Positions 48,745 through 57,668 of a stretch of DNA of 64,000 nucleotides are shown here, piece after piece; the first letter of the stretch is position 1, and every line of letters starts with the position of its first letter. The notes below the pieces were generated by a model. That model was not told the DNA's origin and did not search any database. It saw only the letters and a program-made list of their open reading frames with translations. The DNA comes from Ruegeria sp. HKCCSA071 (lineage in GTDB: Bacteria; Pseudomonadota; Alphaproteobacteria; Rhodobacterales; Rhodobacteraceae), in contig NZ_JAEDOX010000001.1 in assembly GCF_017872555.1 (NCBI RefSeq), positions 434,001 to 498,000 of the forward strand, read 5' to 3'. A program made the translations under genes and the position numbers.

Positions 48745-48809
48745 AGTTTCATGGGCAGGTCATCGATTTGAATTCCAACTGCCAGACAAAAATATGTGGG
48801 AGTATTGAA

Positions 48810-49778
48810 ATGAAAAACAGCAGCAAATTGAGCCTCGGCGCGTTTGTAACCGCAGCCATGTTGGCTCCGGCGGCCTATGCCGAAGAGTTCATTACAATTG
48901 GTACCGGCGGCGTGACCGGTGTTTACTATCCGACAGGTGGCGCGATCTGCCGTCTGGTGAACAAGGGCCGGAAAGAGCACGGCGTGCGCTGCTCGGTCGA
49001 ATCGACCGGTGGCTCGGTCTACAACATCAACACCATTCGCGAAGGCGAGCTGGAATTCGGCGTTGCCCAGTCCGACTGGCAGTATCACGCGTATAACGGC
49101 TCCTCTAAATTTGAAGAGGCAGGTCCCTTCGAAAAGCTGCGTGCCGTGTTCTCGGTCCACCCCGAGCCATTTACGGTTGTGGCCCGCGCCGATGCGGGCA
49201 TCACAAACTTTGAAGACCTGAAAGGCAAGCGCGTGAACATCGGGAACCCCGGTTCCGGTCAGCGGGGCACCATGGAAGTTCTTCTGAGCGAAATGGGCTG
49301 GACCACCGATGATTTCGAACTGGCGACAGAGCTGAAAGCGGCTGAACAATCGGCTGCCCTTTGCGACAACCAGATCGATGCTATGGTTTATACCGTTGGT
49401 CACCCGTCGGGTTCGATTCAGGAAGCCACCACAGCCTGTGACTCGGTTCTGGTGAATGTCAGCGGTGAAGCCGTGGACAAGCTGGTCAATGACAATTCGT
49501 TCTACCGCACTGCAACCATCCCCGGTGGCATGTATCGTGGTTCTGACGGCGACACCCAGACATTCGGCGTAGGCGCGACTTTCGTAACTTCGGCAGATGT
49601 GTCGGAAGACGCGGTATATGCGGTGGTCAGCTCGGTCTTTGAAAACTTCGAAGACTTCAAAAAGCTGCATCCGGCGTTTGCCAACCTCAAGCCCGAAGAG
49701 ATGATCGCAGATGGCCTGTCGGCGCCGCTGCATCCGGGTGCCGAGAAGTATTACAAAGAAAAAGGCTGGATTCAGTAA
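48810..49778 (+). CDS. TAXI-family TRAP transporter substrate-binding protein
   Basis: The periplasmic receptor of a TRAP transporter. The 322-residue protein has a signal peptide (cleaved after AAYA, residue 24) and the TAXI signature [20 protein letters not shown], followed by [20 protein letters not shown] and [26 protein letters not shown] receptors bind small organic acids or amino acids such as glutamate; the ligand here is unknown. ATG 48810 follows GGGAG. The permease lies 99 bases downstream, past a hairpin. Confidence 0.94.
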   Translation: MKNSSKLSLGAFVTAAMLAPAAYAEEFITIGTGGVTGVYYPTGGAICRLVNKGRKEHGVRCSVESTGGSVYNINTIREGELEFGVAQSDWQYHAYNGSSKFEEAGPFEKLRAVFSVHPEPFTVVARADAGITNFEDLKGKRVNIGNPGSGQRGTMEVLLSEMGWTTDDFELATELKAAEQSAALCDNQIDAMVYTVGHPSGSIQEATTACDSVLVNVSGEAVDKLVNDNSFYRTATIPGGMYRGSDGDTQTFGVGATFVTSADVSEDAVYAVVSSVFENFEDFKKLHPAFANLKPEEMIADGLSAPLHPGAEKYYKEKGWIQ

Positions 49779-49790
49779 ACCAGTCCTGAC

Positions 49791-49815
49791 GCAGGGTGCT
49801 TTTGGGGCGCCCTGC
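49791..49815 (+). other. Intercistronic hairpin between receptor and permease genes
   Basis: GCAGGGTGC (49791-49799) pairs with GCGCCCTGC (49807-49815), one G-U pair, loop of seven. No T-run follows. Such hairpins often protect the receptor mRNA end and let it be made in excess over the permease. Confidence 0.55.
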
Positions 49816-49877
49816 ACAACGCCTGTACCAAGCAGGTGAATCAGAAGGTCAAAATGGCCGCGACGGGGAGACATTTA

Positions 49878-52487
49878 ATGAATTCCGACACTCAATCCAA
49901 TCGTCCGCTTTCCGAAGAAGAGCTTCAGGATCTGGTCGCATCATCTGACGCGGGCGGGCGTAATCCGGTCGGGAATGTAGGTGTCTTCCTGGCGATTGTA
50001 GCCGCGATTTGGTCGATTTTTCAGGTTATCCTGGCGTCGCCGCTCGCAAACTACGTGTTGCCGGGCAGCGTGGTAAACAATGCGCGGCAATTCCACCTTG
50101 CCTTCGCTCTGTTTCTGGCCTTTGCGGCTTACCCCGCTCTGAAATCCAGCCCGCGCGGCTATATTCCGGTTCAGGATTGGATCATGGGCTTGGTCGGTGC
50201 GTTCGTCGCGCTTTATGGCTATTTTTTCTATGACAAGATCGTAAATGCGGGCGGTTTGGCCGACGATACGGACAAATGGGTCGCGTTGCTTGGGTTGCTA
50301 CTTTTGTTCGAGGCGGCGCGTCGAGCGCTCGGCCCGGCCATGGCAATTATCGCGACGATTTTTTTGGCCTATGTCTTCTTTGGCGCATCCGAATGGGTGC
50401 CGGAAGTAATCCGATGGAAGGGTGCAAGTCTGAAAAAGGCCATGAGCCATATGTGGATCACGTCGGAGGGCGTGTTTGGCATCGCCTTGGGCGTTTCCAC
50501 CAAATTCGTGTTCCTGTTCGTGCTGTTTGGTGCGCTGCTGGATAAGGCAGGGGCAGGGAACTATTTCATCAAGATGGCCTTTGGTGCACTCGGACACCTG
50601 CGTGGTGGTCCGGCGAAAGCGGCCGTCGTTGGTTCCGCTGCAACCGGCCTGATCTCGGGCTCGTCGATTGCCAACGTTGTGACAACCGGGACATTCACCA
50701 TTCCGCTGATGAAGCGTGTGGGCTTTAGCAGTGAACAAGCCGGATCGGTCGAAGTGGCCTCATCGGTCAACGGTCAGATCATGCCACCTGTGATGGGTGC
50801 TGCGGCGTTCCTGATGGTGGAATATGTGGGCATTTCGTATGTCGAGGTGATTACCCACGCGTTCCTGCCAGCAGCGATTTCTTACATCGCGCTGGTCTAT
50901 ATCGTGCATTTGGAAGCCGTGAAGCGGAACATGCCGACTTTAGGTGACCGTGACGTGCATCTGGCGCGAACCGTTGTGGGTATGTTGGCTTTCTTCCTGG
51001 TGTTTGCAGGGCTTTGTTATGGCTCGCAATTCCCGGTCGATGCTGTAACGAGCTGGGTTCCGTCTGCAGCAGGCCTTGTGCTGAGCCTGATCGTCTGCGC
51101 GATTTATGTCGGATTGCTTTATCTGGCCGCTCAGGTGCCGGACCTTGAGCCGGACGACCCGAATGCAAAAGAGGTCACGCTTCCTGTTATCGCTGATATT
51201 TATAAGGCAGGTTTGCATTACCTTCTGCCGATCATCGTTCTGGTTTACTTCCTGATGATCGAACAAAAATCGCCGGGACTGTCGGCGTTCTGGGCGACCG
51301 CCCTGCTGTTCGTAATCCTGTTGACGCAGAAACCGCTCAAGGCTCTTTTCCGGGGGCAGAGCAATCTCAAGAACACCTTTGTCGATGGCGTCGCTGACCT
51401 GTGGCAAGGGTTGATTGATGGCGCGCGGAACATGATCGGTATCGCGCTGGCAACCGCCACTGCGGGCGTGATCGTAGGCACGGTGACCTTGACGGGCGTA
51501 GGTCAGGTTATGGCTGATCTGGTAGAGTTCCTGTCGGGAGGCAATCTTATCCTGATGCTGGTTATGGTTGGGCTGCTAAGTCTGATTCTGGGCATGGGTC
51601 TGCCGACCACGGCGAACTATATCGTTGTCAGTTCGTTGATGGCCGGGGTAGTCGTTGAGCTGGGCGCGCAAAGCGGGCTGATTGTACCGCTGATCGCTGT
51701 ACACCTGTTTGTGTTTTACTTCGGGATCATGGCCGATGTTACACCGCCCGTTGGGCTTGCAAGTTTCGCGGCTGCTGCCGTGTCGGGCGGTGATGCGATC
51801 AAAACCGGCTTCACGGCGTTCTTCTACAGCCTGCGCACTGTGGCACTGCCTTTCGTGTTCATCTTCAACACTGATCTTCTTTTGATCGACGTTACATGGC
51901 TTGAAGGGATCACGGTGGCCGTTTTTGCGACCATAGCGATTCTGGTCTTCACGGCGGGCACGATGGGGTATTTCCTGACCCGGAGCCGTATCTATGAAAG
52001 TGTCGCGCTCGTTCTGGTGGCATTTGCCCTATTCCGACCAGACTTTTTCATGGATCGTATCTCGCCTCCGTTCAAATCAGTTGAACCCGCTGCATTCGAA
52101 GAAACCATTGGTCAGACACCACCGGGAACAGATGTACGCCTGGTCGTTGCGGGCCCCGATTTCGATACGCTCGAGATGGTGGACACAACTGTTGTTGTCA
52201 CTGTGGGCGACGAAGAAGGAGGTGCTGCACGGATTGAGGCGATGGGCCTGCTGCTGGTTCCTGAGGACGGGCTGATCAAGCTTGACGAGCCGCTGTTTGG
52301 CACGCCGGTCGCCGACGATCTGGGCATCTTTGACTACTATGGCGATGAACCCGTACGCCTGGCCTCGGTCAGCTTACCGTCCGAACAGCTGCCCAAGCAG
52401 CTGGTGTATATCCCAGCGATGATCTTCTTGGGTCTTATCGCGTTCCTGCAACGCGGCCGTGCCGCCAGACAAGGGGTGCCCGCATGA
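49878..52487 (+). CDS. TAXI-TRAP transporter fused permease with DUF3394
   Basis: The 869-residue protein fuses the small (4-segment) and large (12-segment) TRAP permease subunits and moves substrate with a Na+ or H+ gradient. The large-subunit motifs GGPAKAAVVGSAATGLISG, ANVVTTGTFTIPLMKR, NGQIMPPVMGAAAFLM and GMGLPTTANYIVV are clear. A C-terminal DUF3394-like soluble part (about residues 735-845) precedes a last membrane helix. GGGGAG precedes ATG 49878. The universal stress protein gene overlaps its stop. Confidence 0.94.
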   Translation: MNSDTQSNRPLSEEELQDLVASSDAGGRNPVGNVGVFLAIVAAIWSIFQVILASPLANYVLPGSVVNNARQFHLAFALFLAFAAYPALKSSPRGYIPVQDWIMGLVGAFVALYGYFFYDKIVNAGGLADDTDKWVALLGLLLLFEAARRALGPAMAIIATIFLAYVFFGASEWVPEVIRWKGASLKKAMSHMWITSEGVFGIALGVSTKFVFLFVLFGALLDKAGAGNYFIKMAFGALGHLRGGPAKAAVVGSAATGLISGSSIANVVTTGTFTIPLMKRVGFSSEQAGSVEVASSVNGQIMPPVMGAAAFLMVEYVGISYVEVITHAFLPAAISYIALVYIVHLEAVKRNMPTLGDRDVHLARTVVGMLAFFLVFAGLCYGSQFPVDAVTSWVPSAAGLVLSLIVCAIYVGLLYLAAQVPDLEPDDPNAKEVTLPVIADIYKAGLHYLLPIIVLVYFLMIEQKSPGLSAFWATALLFVILLTQKPLKALFRGQSNLKNTFVDGVADLWQGLIDGARNMIGIALATATAGVIVGTVTLTGVGQVMADLVEFLSGGNLILMLVMVGLLSLILGMGLPTTANYIVVSSLMAGVVVELGAQSGLIVPLIAVHLFVFYFGIMADVTPPVGLASFAAAAVSGGDAIKTGFTAFFYSLRTVALPFVFIFNTDLLLIDVTWLEGITVAVFATIAILVFTAGTMGYFLTRSRIYESVALVLVAFALFRPDFFMDRISPPFKSVEPAAFEETIGQTPPGTDVRLVVAGPDFDTLEMVDTTVVVTVGDEEGGAARIEAMGLLLVPEDGLIKLDEPLFGTPVADDLGIFDYYGDEPVRLASVSLPSEQLPKQLVYIPAMIFLGLIAFLQRGRAARQGVPA

Positions 52488-52915
52488 CACGTTCTGTTCT
52501 GTGTGCCATTGATATCAGCAATGGCGAGATTGATGCTCCGGTCTTGCAAAAAGCCGCAGCTTTGGCGGATCTGGAGGGGGCACAGTTGGATGTCGTGACT
52601 GTGCTGCCCGATTTTGGGGAAAGCTGGGTGTCCGGGTTCTTTGAATCCGATTTTCACGAAAAGGCGTTGGCAGAGGCGCAAGCCAAACTGACGGCGTTGT
52701 GCATTTCAGCATTGGGGGCGGAGCGCAATGAAAGTATCCGGCATGTGGTTGCGACAGGTACAGCCTATCAGGAGATCCTGAAAACCGCCGAAAACGCGGG
52801 TTCCGATCTGATCGTGATCGGCGCGCATAAGCCGGATTTGAAGGACTACCTGCTTGGTCCGAATGCCGCGCGTGTGGTTCGGCATTCCAACGTTTCGGTG
52901 TATGTCGTACGCTGA
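52484..52915 (+). CDS. Universal stress protein (UspA family), TRAP-linked
   Basis: A 143-residue UspA-fold protein with the ATP-binding type end GAHKPDLKDYLLGPNAARVVRHSNVSVYVVR, close to the G-x2-G-x9-GS/T motif but with NAARV in place of GSV, so nucleotide binding is uncertain. It starts inside the permease stop (ATGA overlap), so it belongs to the TRAP operon. TeaD of Halomonas, the UspA protein of the TeaABC ectoine TRAP transporter, is a known parallel for regulation of transport. Confidence 0.9.
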   Translation: MTRSVLCAIDISNGEIDAPVLQKAAALADLEGAQLDVVTVLPDFGESWVSGFFESDFHEKALAEAQAKLTALCISALGAERNESIRHVVATGTAYQEILKTAENAGSDLIVIGAHKPDLKDYLLGPNAARVVRHSNVSVYVVR

Positions 52916-52973
52916 CTGATCCTCCAGCGCGCAAAAGATCGCGTCGCCGGTCGTGAACGAATATCGGGTGGGT

Positions 52974-54014
52974 TCAGTAGCCTGTCATCTCAAGATAGCC
53001 AGCGCCTTTTTGGCTGCCGGTTACGGTGACAGGACCTTCCCAGTATTCGAAACTGGTTCCCATCCACGCATCAGGTGTGAGGGCTGAGACCTGAATGTCT
53101 ATGCCCCGGTCCGGAAGATTGACGTGCCAGTGTGTCGGGATATTGCGTCCGGCGACCTTATCGGTACTCAGCGGCAAGAGGTTGATTGAGCCGTTGGGGA
53201 TGGCCTCAGTACTGCCGTCTGAATTGACCCAGGTGGCCGAGGTGAAATCGCCACGATCCCCGCGCAGGCGAAAAGCCATCAGTTTGTCGCCGTCCTCAAA
53301 GCTGAGCGAGAACCAATCCCAGCCCCTCTGATCCGTCGCCAAAGGTTGTGAGGACCATTCCCGATCCAGCCAGCCCTGACCGGTTACACGGACTTCACTA
53401 TCCGGCAAATGCAGCACGCCTTCGACTGTATAGAAGGGCTGTGAGTAATAGTAACTCGCCTGTCCATCAGCGGATTTGACCGAATAGCCCGCGTTGCCGT
53501 GAAGAACCAATGGCCCTTGCGCAGTCAGAGAAAGATCATAGCCGAAGTCTTCACCATTTGCTGTAAGCGACAGGCTGTCCAGATCCGATCCGGCCATGCG
53601 CCATTCATCAATCCAGGCCTCAAACGGTTGTGCGGTTACACCGGCCTGGCCAATCCCCCCGCGTGACAATCGCTCGGTAAAAAAATGATCCTTGGGGGTC
53701 GTAACAGCAGCATGACCCATCCAAAGTTGCGGACTTTGCCACCCGTCGCTGTCATAGGGTTTCAGGGCTGACCGGAATAGGGTCCATTGAATGCCATAGT
53801 CCAGGCCGTCGTCCCCTTGGAGATTGGCGGTCAGATACCACCATTCGACGCGGTAGGCCGGATGTGGGCCGTGATCCATTGGGAATTCAAACTCATACCC
53901 GGCTGATGGCACGTCAAAGCCTTCGGCCGACCCGCCGAGACCTGCATAGCCCTGCGCCCATAGTGGTATTGGGTAGAGCCACAATAGAAGGAACAGGAGG
54001 ATCCTAACGTTCAT
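52974..54014 (-). CDS. AttH/CrtC-like lipocalin-domain protein, secreted
   Basis: A 346-residue periplasmic protein with a signal peptide (cleaved after PLWA, residue 20). The body has two lipocalin-like barrels of the carotenoid 1,2-hydratase/AttH type, with DHGPHPAYRVEWWYLTANL near the start and GQGWLDREWSSQPL in the middle. It is the third gene of an ATPase-FtsX-lipocalin unit, overlapping the permease by 11 bases. It is probably not a carotenoid enzyme in this setting; it may receive or hand on a hydrophobic substrate. Confidence 0.88.
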   Translation of the reverse strand: MNVRILLFLLLWLYPIPLWAQGYAGLGGSAEGFDVPSAGYEFEFPMDHGPHPAYRVEWWYLTANLQGDDGLDYGIQWTLFRSALKPYDSDGWQSPQLWMGHAAVTTPKDHFFTERLSRGGIGQAGVTAQPFEAWIDEWRMAGSDLDSLSLTANGEDFGYDLSLTAQGPLVLHGNAGYSVKSADGQASYYYSQPFYTVEGVLHLPDSEVRVTGQGWLDREWSSQPLATDQRGWDWFSLSFEDGDKLMAFRLRGDRGDFTSATWVNSDGSTEAIPNGSINLLPLSTDKVAGRNIPTHWHVNLPDRGIDIQVSALTPDAWMGTSFEYWEGPVTVTGSQKGAGYLEMTGY

Positions 54015-56418
54015 TGGCGAACACTCTCAGCAGATCGGCGGGTGGCAGGCGGAGCATCCGTAGCGCAGGCAGGGTGGCGGCAAGCAGGGCGGCAAGAAGG
54101 GTCAACAGGAACAACCACAGCCAATCCCATGGGAACACGAACATCGGCAGGCGCCAACCAAAGGCCTGAACGTTGATCACCGTCAGCAGAACCCAAGCCA
54201 GAACAAGCCCAAGTGGCAGCGCCAGACAGGCGGTCAACGCCGCCAGCAAAAGGCTACGCAACAGTTCCAACCCCGCAAGTTGCACCCTGTTTAGCCCCAG
54301 CGCCCAGACCGGTGCGATCTGTGGCAGGCGCTGGGTCCACAGGGTCAGCAGACTGGTGAGAATGGCAAATCCCGCCACGCCGAGGGTCAGCACATTCAAA
54401 GCCGAGGTCACGACAAAGGTCTTCTCAAATATCGCAAGCGACTGCGCCTTCATTGCGGCTTGCTGCACGACAGCCTGACGTGGAAGGTTGAACCGTTCCC
54501 TCAGGGTTTGCGCCATTTCCGTTGCTTTTTCGGTGTTTAGACGAATGCCAAAGCGGCGGTTTTCCGCACCCGGCGCGACCCAGTCCAGTTGGTCCATCGA
54601 GACGATGGCTTGCCCAGTAGGATTTCCATAATCCGAATAAACCCCGGCGATGGTCAGGATGTGGTCCGGCAATAAGGCAAGTACATCCTCGGGCCAAAGG
54701 TCGGCACGTCGGGCAAGCTGTTCGTTGATCAGAACCGCACGCCCGGCCATGACGTCATCCCATGCATTCGGCGTGGAGGTGATCACTGGCCAGTTCTGCC
54801 GATAGACCGGATCATCCACGATACCGTAAAGAAACAGAGGCCCCGTCTCGTGCGACAATTCCACATTTCGGATTGGCAGAATGGCTTCGACCTGAGGGCG
54901 CAGCCAATCGGTGATTTCCCGCCCCTGATCGTCGTCGCTGGCAGTCAGGTAGAGTTCTGAGGTCAGGCGCTGGTCCAGCCACCCGACGAATGTCAGCCGG
55001 AAACTGGATACCATTGTGCCTACGCCGACATTCGCTGCCAAGGCCAGCAACAGGGCCATCAGGGCAAGTGACAATCCGGGCAATTGTGCCCGCATATCTG
55101 CCCAAACCCATTGGGCAACAGGCCCCCGCGCCGCGCGGCCGCAGAGTGAAAGCGTTAGAGACAAAAGCGCAGGCAACATCAGCGCTGAACCGGTTAGCAA
55201 GCCAGCCAACAGGGCAAACCCGGCGATCAGCCCCCCGAAAGTGACATAGGCCAAACCGCCACCCAGGATCATGATCAGACCTAATACCGCCGCAAGATGG
55301 CGCGCGCGGGGGTCGCCCCGCCATGCTTGAACGCCCGGACTTGCCAGCAGGGGCATACGCGACAGGCGCCACAATGCGTGACCGCTGGCCAGTAAAGTGC
55401 CAAAGACTGCCATGGCGATCCCTGCCAAAACCCATTGCAGTTGCAGCGTCAGTTGCCCTGTTACTGGTGCGCCGTAAAGGCCACGCAACGTGGCTGCGAC
55501 ATCAGGCAGAAGTGCTCCGGCCAGAAAGAAGCCCAAAAGCAACCCGACAAGCCCACCGATCAGGGCCAGAAAAGTCAGCTCGGCAAGGATCAGCCAGACC
55601 AACAATCGCATCGAAACACCCAATGCCCGCAGGGTACGGATGATGCCTCTGCGTTGTGCAAAGGCCAGCCCGACCGTGCCGTTCACGATAAAAAGGCCGA
55701 CCGCAAAGGACAGCAATCCAAAGGCTGACAGGTTCAGATGAAAACTGTCGGTCAGCTGAGCAGTGTCGATCTTTTGTGAGGGGCTGATGCGTTCCAGCTC
55801 TGGCGCGATCGCGGTCAGGGGATGAAGCCCGCGGGGTTGATCAGGCAGTATAATGAGCCGCGAGATTGCACCGGGCTGATTCAGAAGACGTTCGGCAACG
55901 CCGATATCCGTCAGGATCACATCTGGTGGTAGTGCAGAGGTACTGAGAACTGGGGGCAGAGTATCGTGACCGCGCAACAAGTGCTCCAACTCTGTCGAAA
56001 CCAGCAGGCGGCCCGGAGCAGTCAATATGTCCGCCGGGTCGGGCGGCGCATCGCTTTGCTGGGCCTCGGTAACTGCGGGCAGGGCGGGATAGGCCACCAT
56101 ATCCACGCCCATCAAACGTAACGTACGTCCAGCGACCCGATAAGGGCCTTCCAGTACGGCGGCCACCTGCCATCCTGCGCGACGCAGGTCGACATAACGG
56201 GACATGGGGATGAAACCGGCTGGATCGCGCAATTCGTCAAACTGCCCAAGTGCCAGTTGGGCGTTGGCACGGGAATAGCTGGCGCGGGCCTCGGCATTGA
56301 TGGCCTGTACAGCGGACCACAGACCAGTTGCCAGGGCGATACCGATCAGCAGCGTTGCCAGTTGCAACCAATGCACCCGCCAATGGGACAGCAGGGCCTG
56401 GACGACGGCAAATGTCAT
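54004..56418 (-). CDS. ABC transporter permease, FtsX-like (MacB type)
   Basis: An 804-residue protein with two FtsX modules: a first membrane helix (about 18-38) and periplasmic domain, three segments around 235-360, further segments about 380-480, a second periplasmic domain, then three final segments (about 680-790). The ending LRMLRLPPADLLRV is typical of FtsX families. It would couple ATP hydrolysis to periplasmic work on lipids or lipoproteins. ATG 56418 overlaps the ATPase stop by four bases. Confidence 0.9.
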   Translation of the reverse strand: MTFAVVQALLSHWRVHWLQLATLLIGIALATGLWSAVQAINAEARASYSRANAQLALGQFDELRDPAGFIPMSRYVDLRRAGWQVAAVLEGPYRVAGRTLRLMGVDMVAYPALPAVTEAQQSDAPPDPADILTAPGRLLVSTELEHLLRGHDTLPPVLSTSALPPDVILTDIGVAERLLNQPGAISRLIILPDQPRGLHPLTAIAPELERISPSQKIDTAQLTDSFHLNLSAFGLLSFAVGLFIVNGTVGLAFAQRRGIIRTLRALGVSMRLLVWLILAELTFLALIGGLVGLLLGFFLAGALLPDVAATLRGLYGAPVTGQLTLQLQWVLAGIAMAVFGTLLASGHALWRLSRMPLLASPGVQAWRGDPRARHLAAVLGLIMILGGGLAYVTFGGLIAGFALLAGLLTGSALMLPALLSLTLSLCGRAARGPVAQWVWADMRAQLPGLSLALMALLLALAANVGVGTMVSSFRLTFVGWLDQRLTSELYLTASDDDQGREITDWLRPQVEAILPIRNVELSHETGPLFLYGIVDDPVYRQNWPVITSTPNAWDDVMAGRAVLINEQLARRADLWPEDVLALLPDHILTIAGVYSDYGNPTGQAIVSMDQLDWVAPGAENRRFGIRLNTEKATEMAQTLRERFNLPRQAVVQQAAMKAQSLAIFEKTFVVTSALNVLTLGVAGFAILTSLLTLWTQRLPQIAPVWALGLNRVQLAGLELLRSLLLAALTACLALPLGLVLAWVLLTVINVQAFGWRLPMFVFPWDWLWLFLLTLLAALLAATLPALRMLRLPPADLLRVFANER

Positions 56419-57062
56419 TGTATGCACCCGCCGCTCAGGCGTAGGTGCGTGTCCAGTCGGTCCGCGATCTGCGGGGAATGCGTCACCAGCAGCAAAGCTG
56501 CGCCGGTATCAGACACAAGTGACAGCATCAGGTCCAGCACCTTGGCGCTGGCGGTTTCGTCAAGATTGCCCGTCGGCTCGTCCGCCAGCAACAGTTTCGG
56601 GCGCGCTGCCATGGCGCGTCCGATGGCCACCCGCTGTTGTTGCCCGCCTGACAAGCTTTCGGGGTAGCGGTCCAGCAGATCCAAAAGCCCAAGCCGTTCG
56701 GCCAGTTGCCCAGACCAATTGACATCCTCGGTACCTGCAAGGCGGGCATAAAAGGACAGGTTTTGCCCCACGGTCAGCGATGGGATCAGGTTGAACTGCT
56801 GGAACACCAGCGAAACCTTACTGCGCCGCAACTCGGCTCGGCCCGCATCATCCAAAGGGGATAGCGGCGTGCCATCCAGCGTGATTTCTCCACCGTCGAA
56901 ACTGTCCAGTGCGGCGGCCAGGTTCAGCAAAGTGCTTTTTCCACAGCCGCTTTCACCGGTCAGTGCAAGCGTTTGTCCCTGATCCAGTGCCAGAGACACG
57001 TCGCGCAGAACGGGTCGCCCGCCGGGGTAGGTTTTCTGAACTCGGTCGATGATCAACAGCAT
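56415..57062 (-). CDS. ABC transporter ATP-binding protein, LolD/MacB type
   Basis: A 215-residue ATPase with Walker A GESGCGKST, Q-loop VFQQFNLIPSLTV, signature SLSGGQQQRVAIGRA, Walker B LLLADEPTGNLDE and H-loop LLVTHSPQ. The LDE after Walker B marks the LolD/MacB group, which partners FtsX permeases. ATG 57062 follows AAAGGGCG and is preferred to 57080. First gene of the triad. Confidence 0.95.
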   Translation of the reverse strand: MLLIIDRVQKTYPGGRPVLRDVSLALDQGQTLALTGESGCGKSTLLNLAAALDSFDGGEITLDGTPLSPLDDAGRAELRRSKVSLVFQQFNLIPSLTVGQNLSFYARLAGTEDVNWSGQLAERLGLLDLLDRYPESLSGGQQQRVAIGRAMAARPKLLLADEPTGNLDETASAKVLDLMLSLVSDTGAALLLVTHSPQIADRLDTHLRLSGGCIQ

Positions 57063-57233
57063 GAAGCGCCCTTTTTGCACAGGATGTGCGTTGGACTTCC
57101 CAACTGTCCAGTGCAGACCTTACTCCGGTTCCTTTCGCCGCAGGCTGACTTATCCGGTGGCGGGGTTGTGCCTTGCGTTTTGAAAGGTCATTGTGCCTTG
57201 ACAGTTCGTGATCGAATATCAGGGTGTAAATAC

Positions 57234-57668
57234 ATGACGTTGCTGCATCAGATCGTTTGGGGCAGTACCTTTCTGGGTATCTGCATCCTGATCGAGATTC
57301 TCTTTCTGACCTGGTGCACGATGTCCATAATCAAGATGGACAAAAGATGGGTCACACGCGGGGTGTTTGTGGCAACCGCGGGGCCAATTGCCGTTGCCTT
57401 GGGCTTCATTATCGCAACGCACACCATTCAGGTCTGGATCTGGGCTATCGTCTGGGTATTGCTGAATGTTCTGCCGGACTGGAACTCGGCCATCTATTTC
57501 TCGTTGGTGACGTTTACGACGCTCGGATACGGCGACATTGTTCTGGGTGAAGGGCTGCGCATTTTCGGCTCGTTTGCCTCGGTCACCGGGCTGTTGGCGT
57601 TTGGATTGTCGACCGCGTATCTGGTCGCATTGATGACACGCGTCTTTCAGGAGAGGTTCTTTTCCTAA
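57234..57668 (+). CDS. Two-segment potassium channel family protein
   Basis: A 144-residue membrane protein with a pore region carrying the selectivity filter in TFTTLGYGDIVLG, preceded by hydrophobic segments (about 5-27, 42-60, 62-80) and followed by one (about 105-128). It fits the small ion channel_2 group and should form tetramers passing K+. AGGG precedes ATG 57234. Its TAA overlaps the cls stop on the other strand (CTAA). Confidence 0.88.
   Translation: MTLLHQIVWGSTFLGICILIEILFLTWCTMSIIKMDKRWVTRGVFVATAGPIAVALGFIIATHTIQVWIWAIVWVLLNVLPDWNSAIYFSLVTFTTLGYGDIVLGEGLRIFGSFASVTGLLAFGLSTAYLVALMTRVFQERFFS

Larger units (their letters stand above)
48388..48809. other. Intergenic region upstream of the TAXI-TRAP operon
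   Basis: About 420 bases with no supported gene, holding two strong inverted repeats (48466-48488 and 48722-48744) and AT-rich promoter-like sequence around 48580-48600. The region probably controls the TRAP operon. No sign of an integration site next to the tRNA. Confidence 0.5.

Noticed and set aside
48259-48809. Genomic island integration at tRNA-Leu
   Set aside because: No integrase, no repeat of the tRNA 3' end was seen downstream, and the neighbouring genes look native.
48735-49874. 379-codon minus-strand frame opposite the TAXI receptor gene
   Set aside because: It is fully antisense to a clear gene with signal peptide and family motifs; its product is Arg/Cys/His-rich without domains.
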